A stretch of 64,000 nucleotides of DNA from Alphaproteobacteria bacterium US3C007. Lineage in GTDB: Bacteria > Pseudomonadota > Alphaproteobacteria > Rhodobacterales > Rhodobacteraceae. Below, piece after piece: positions 60,720 to 64,000 of this stretch; within the stretch, counting starts at the first letter, position 1; each line of letters begins with the position of its first letter. Both the position numbers and the translations under genes were made by a program. The notes below the pieces were generated by a model. The model saw only the letters and a program-made list of their open reading frames with translations. It ran no database searches and was not told the origin of the DNA. The stretch lies in NCBI GenBank assembly GCA_034423775.1, contig CP139918.1, positions 2,666,001-2,730,000 on the forward strand, given 5' to 3'.

Positions 60720-62198
60720 GTGGCCGAAATGGACCTTGAACGTTTTGTGGAAGCGCCTGGGCGCGATGCGAAGATCAAAGAAGTGCGTAAGATGATCGAT
60801 TCCCTCGGCATCGAATATCTGTATCTTCAGTTTGTCTCTGTAACCGGAAAAATTATGGGCAAAGGCATTCCCTCAGATCATTGGGAAACCGTTGCTAAAA
60901 AAGGCTTTCAGCTGGTTTATGGCGCAACCGTCAACTTGTTCACGGATCGCGCGGGAAATTATATGGGATATGGACCCGAGGCTGCGGAATTGGTTGGTAT
61001 TCCCGAGCCTGAGACGTTTATGCAATTGCCTTGGGCACCGGAAATTGGACGGTTTTATTGCACTTTGTTTCGCAACCGCGAAGAGAAAGTGGATCCTGGC
61101 GCTTATTTGACTGCAGACTCTCGGGGCAATCTGCGCCGCATGCATGAAGAATTTAAGGCCAAGCATGGGCGCCAGCTGCGCATCGGCACCGAGCCCGAAA
61201 TGATGTGGCTGAAATTTGACGAGAATGGCAAGCCAAAAGACGGATTTTCAAAACCTTATTGTTATCACATTGATCAATTTGAAAGCCTGCGCCCCGTGAC
61301 CATGAAGGTTATGGAATACACTCGTAAAATGGGTTTGGATATGATTCAGGGCGATCATGAAGATGCGCCTGGTCAGCTTGAATTAAACTGGATGTTTGAT
61401 GATGTGCTGCGCAATGCCGACCGTCTGACAACTTACCGTCAGATCTGCGCGCAAGTGGCGCGCGAGCATGGTATTTTTGCATGCTTCATGACGAAACCGT
61501 TCATGGGCGTGTCAGCCTCTGGGTGCCACCATAACATGTCGCTCTGGCGGGGCGGCGAAGATCAGTTTGTCAAATGCGGAAATGATCCGGATAACCTGCC
61601 GGGCATGCGTGATAATTACATGTATGTAAAGGGCGGCAGCAACACGTTTATGCCCGATGATGATGATCCGCAAATGCCGGGCGCCGAAGGGCTGGTTGCG
61701 ATTGGCGGCGTGGTGAAAAACCTGCAAGCGTTGACCGCGATTGGCTGTTCGACGGTGAATTCTTACCGCCGCTTGTGGGATACGGGCTTTTGGGCGCCGG
61801 TATTTGCCGATTGGGGCTTCCAAAACCGGACCACGGGCTTGCGCGTCTCGGCGCCGGGCCGGTTCGAATATCGCTCGGTGGATTCAATGGTCAACCCGTA
61901 TTTGATGGGCACAACATTACTGGCCGCAATGGATGATGGGATTGATAACAGCATCAGCCCGGGCGAGCCTGAAGAGCGCAATATTTATGAGGCGATCAAA
62001 GAGGGCAAAGAAGTCAAGAAATTGCCAATGTCTTTGGGTGAGGCGCTGAGCTATCTCGAGCAAAGCGAAGTGGTGCGCCGCGGCATGCCGGGCGAAATGT
62101 ATCGTTTGTACCATGAATATAAATATGACGAATGGGCCCGCTTCATGTCCACGTCAACCGATTGGGACAATGAGATGTATATGGAGTGCTTGCCATAA
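60720..62198 (+). CDS. GlnT / type III-like glutamine synthetase paralogue (amine-glutamate ligase)
   Basis: 492 residues with a GTG start (60720) and GGGGAG 7 bases upstream. GS catalytic motifs are present: RIGTEPEMMWLKF, GDHEDAPGQLELNW, TKPFMGVSASGCHHNMSLW, NSYRRLWDTG, and APGRFEYRSVDSMVNPYL. It differs from gmaS by a longer N-terminus and an insertion near 290-320 (DDDDPQMPGAEG). The acceptor could be ammonia or an alkylamine. It sits exactly where gmaS would be relative to the GltB1/GltB3 genes downstream, so a ligase for a different amine is inferred. Confidence 0.87.
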   Translation: MAEMDLERFVEAPGRDAKIKEVRKMIDSLGIEYLYLQFVSVTGKIMGKGIPSDHWETVAKKGFQLVYGATVNLFTDRAGNYMGYGPEAAELVGIPEPETFMQLPWAPEIGRFYCTLFRNREEKVDPGAYLTADSRGNLRRMHEEFKAKHGRQLRIGTEPEMMWLKFDENGKPKDGFSKPYCYHIDQFESLRPVTMKVMEYTRKMGLDMIQGDHEDAPGQLELNWMFDDVLRNADRLTTYRQICAQVAREHGIFACFMTKPFMGVSASGCHHNMSLWRGGEDQFVKCGNDPDNLPGMRDNYMYVKGGSNTFMPDDDDPQMPGAEGLVAIGGVVKNLQALTAIGCSTVNSYRRLWDTGFWAPVFADWGFQNRTTGLRVSAPGRFEYRSVDSMVNPYLMGTTLLAAMDDGIDNSISPGEPEERNIYEAIKEGKEVKKLPMSLGEALSYLEQSEVVRRGMPGEMYRLYHEYKYDEWARFMSTSTDWDNEMYMECLP

Positions 62199-62274
62199 GG
62201 CATTTCCAAAATTGTAATGCGGCGGGCTAACCCCGCCAAACTTCTGACGCAACCCGATGGAGGTGGGATGTAAT

Positions 62275-63210
62275 ATGTGTGGTATCGCAGGATTAATTCA
62301 TAAGGGCAAAAGCTCAAATGTGGGGGGGGAGATGACAGCAATGTTGCAGGCCCTCAAGCATCGCGGGCCGGATTCGACGGGCTACGCTGTCTATGGCGAG
62401 CCAACCGAAGGCGATTATGTGCTTCGTTTGAAAGTGGCGGAAGCCGAAGATATGGCCAAAGGCCGTGGCATTCATCAGGTTTTGGCGGATCGCATCACGG
62501 AGGTGGAAGCGATCATGCAAGAGCATGGCGTGACGGTGAAAACGAAAGAGCACGCAACCGAATATGCTCTGCGCTATCTGATTTCCCATGAGGGGGATAC
62601 CACCGCACTGGCCGAGCATATTGAAGAAACCGATGGCGTTGAAATTTTATCGCTTGGAAATGGCCTAGAGCTGATCAAAGATTTGGGCGATGCGTCAGAT
62701 GTGGCCGGGCTTTATGGTCTGAATGAATTTAACGGAACGCATGGCATTGGCCATACGCGAATGGCAACCGAGTCGGATGTGGATATTCGCTCCGCGCACC
62801 CCTATTGGGCCTTTCCCTATAATGACGTGAGCGTTGTACATAACGGACAAATCACAAATTATTGGATTATGCGCCGCCAGATGGAGCGCAAAGGCCATCG
62901 CTTTATGTCAAATTGTGACAGCGAACTTTTGGCTGTTTACACTGCGAACAATTTAGCAAATGGCGTAACGCTTGAGCAATCATTGCGCAATTCAATCGAA
63001 GAAATTGACGGCGTCTTTACCTATTTGGTCGCTACCAAAGATCAACTGGGCATGGCCAAAGATACGATGGCTGCAAAGCCATTGGTGCTTTACGAAAGCG
63101 ATGATTTGATCGCTATGGCATCAGAAGAAGTCGCTATTCGGGCCATTCTTCCCCAAGAAATTGACACTTACGATCCCTATGATGAGGAGGTACGCGTATG
63201 GCAAGCCTAA
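62275..63210 (+). CDS. Class II glutamine amidotransferase domain protein (GltB1-like, paralogue of mgsA)
   Basis: 311 residues. ATG 62275 is chosen because it places the nucleophile at Cys2 (MCGIAGLIHKG); ATG 62257 would bury it. GIGHTRMATESDVD and VVHNGQITNYWIMRRQ motifs match the Ntn amidotransferase of split glutamate synthases. Its 3' end overlaps the GltB3-like start by 13 bases. Parallels mgsA at 46865. Confidence 0.88.
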   Translation: MCGIAGLIHKGKSSNVGGEMTAMLQALKHRGPDSTGYAVYGEPTEGDYVLRLKVAEAEDMAKGRGIHQVLADRITEVEAIMQEHGVTVKTKEHATEYALRYLISHEGDTTALAEHIEETDGVEILSLGNGLELIKDLGDASDVAGLYGLNEFNGTHGIGHTRMATESDVDIRSAHPYWAFPYNDVSVVHNGQITNYWIMRRQMERKGHRFMSNCDSELLAVYTANNLANGVTLEQSLRNSIEEIDGVFTYLVATKDQLGMAKDTMAAKPLVLYESDDLIAMASEEVAIRAILPQEIDTYDPYDEEVRVWQA

Positions 63211-64000
63211 GCGATACTGAACTAAAGCAAATGAGTCAGGAAGAGCGGGTGACCGCGCTTGGAATGCGCACCGAGGCACTGACGGGAAAATCGCTTTACA
63301 TTGAGTTTGATCCGGATGCGGAAGAGCGCTTCACATACCCTTGGGCGCCCGAAGTCGATTACAATAAGCGCACCGAACTTGATACAGATGAAATGACCAC
63401 CACCGAGGTGAATTCCAAAATTCGGGCCCTCATGGCCGAAGGCTATGGCACGATTGTGCTGAAAAATCCGCGCGGAAAGCATTCGCTGGGCGTGGGGATC
63501 CTAAGCCGGTTGAATTTAATTATTGAGGGCTCGTTGGGCTATTTTGGTGTTGGGTTGATCGATGGTCCGAATGTGCGCATCAACGGGCGCGTGGGCTGGT
63601 CTTGCGGCGAAAATATGATGGCTGGAACGATTGTCATTGAAAAAAACGCCGGTTCGACCTTTGGCGCTGCGATCCGCGGCGGGGATCTGGTCTGTCGGGG
63701 GTCGGTTGGCTCTCGGACAGGTATTGACCAAAAAGGCGGTACGATACTTGTCGGTGGTGACACGGGGGCTTTATCGGGCTTTATGATGCAACGCGGTCGG
63801 ATGGTTGTGTGTGGAAATGCGGGTAAAAACCTTGGCGATTCAATGTATGACGGCACCATTTTTGTGGGCGGTAAGATTCAATCGCTTGGAGTGGATGCAA
63901 TCGAGGCGGAATTGACTGACCTTGATCGCGACTGGCTCACCGCAAAGCTGACCCAATATGGCATGATGCCCGATAAGGGTGTTGACCATTTTACAAAGAT
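63198..64000 (+). CDS. GXGXG-domain glutamate synthase subunit (GltB3-like), 3' end cut by window
   Basis: Open from ATG 63198 to the window edge, 267 codons visible, no stop. The N-terminal ~70 residues (EERVTALGMRTEALTGKSLYIEF) are not found in mgsB. The beta-helix core follows: SLGVGILSRLNLIIEGSLGY, INGRVGWSCGENMMAGTIVI, GSVGSRTGIDQKGGTILVGG, and GRMVVCGNAGKNLGDSMYDG. An FMN subunit (GltB2/mgsC-like) is expected next, beyond the window. Confidence 0.85.
   Translation, partial: MASLSDTELKQMSQEERVTALGMRTEALTGKSLYIEFDPDAEERFTYPWAPEVDYNKRTELDTDEMTTTEVNSKIRALMAEGYGTIVLKNPRGKHSLGVGILSRLNLIIEGSLGYFGVGLIDGPNVRINGRVGWSCGENMMAGTIVIEKNAGSTFGAAIRGGDLVCRGSVGSRTGIDQKGGTILVGGDTGALSGFMMQRGRMVVCGNAGKNLGDSMYDGTIFVGGKIQSLGVDAIEAELTDLDRDWLTAKLTQYGMMPDKGVDHFTK

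Noticed and set aside
62221..62237. GGCGGG-N5-CCCGCC hairpin between the GS-like and amidotransferase genes
   Set aside because: No T-tract; at most a weak attenuation or RNA-stability element inside the operon.
1..64000. CRISPR arrays, tRNA or rRNA genes
   Set aside because: Looked for direct repeat-spacer periodicity and T-loop/acceptor patterns by eye; none found.

Overview
The window looks like a chromosome segment of a marine alphaproteobacterium of the Roseobacter group (Rhodobacteraceae). The evidence is gene content: trimethylamine monooxygenase (tmm), the N-methylglutamate pathway (gmaS, mgs, mgd), a DmdA-like protein, split B12-dependent methyltransferase genes, a DUF1127 protein and hairpins of the CCUCCUCCC-loop sRNA type. 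Moderate GC would fit a Planktomarina-like organism, but this cannot be settled from the sequence. The sequence shows no tRNA, rRNA or CRISPR array that I can recognise.

Layout. 1-5931 is a suf Fe-S operon (sufB partial, sufC, sufD, two Yip1-like membrane genes, sufS). 6211-10180 is a decayed stretch: a SRAP/YedK gene, DUF1127, an IS5-type remnant, a fragment of a second SRAP gene, a DmdA-like gene, then an sRNA locus with three CTCCTCCC-loop hairpins and a strong terminator. 10181-26526 is mostly housekeeping: NifU-like scaffold, hisI, gluQ, trmFO, bactofilin with an M23 peptidase, DUF455, bcp, an AsmA/YhdP-like giant, queA, an MFS transporter, DUF924 and lpd. 26638-30640 carries an EF-hand secreted protein, a proline-racemase-family enzyme and a prophage tail remnant: a frameshifted tape-measure start, a tail-chaperone-like ORF, and between them an AT-rich secreted-protein gene split by an in-frame TGA. 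30779-33090 is a methyl-THF/corrinoid operon. Ppx and rlmE follow.

35172-43380 is a carnitine / gamma-butyrobetaine operon: a GlxA/CdhR-type regulator, then BKACE, an SDR, a carnitine dehydrogenase-thioesterase fusion, an acyl-CoA dehydrogenase, an NDP-forming acyl-CoA synthetase and CaiD. Its predicted output is glycine betaine plus acetoacetate.

43462-56604 holds a methylated-amine locus. On the minus strand are amt and a small membrane protein, a terminator, then mgsA-mgsB-mgsC-gmaS. tmm lies divergently, followed by mgdABCD on the minus strand. Together these predict TMA oxidation to TMAO and oxidation of monomethylamine through gamma-glutamylmethylamide and N-methylglutamate to ammonium and a THF-bound C1 unit. 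The TMAO demethylase step (tdm) is not in the window.

56687-64000 holds two regulators, a class I amidotransferase, and a second, paralogous ligase/synthase module: FAD oxidoreductase, glutamine-synthetase-like ligase, class II amidotransferase and a GltB3-like protein that runs off the window. It mirrors gmaS-mgs but its substrate is unknown. It is the best candidate here for an undescribed system.
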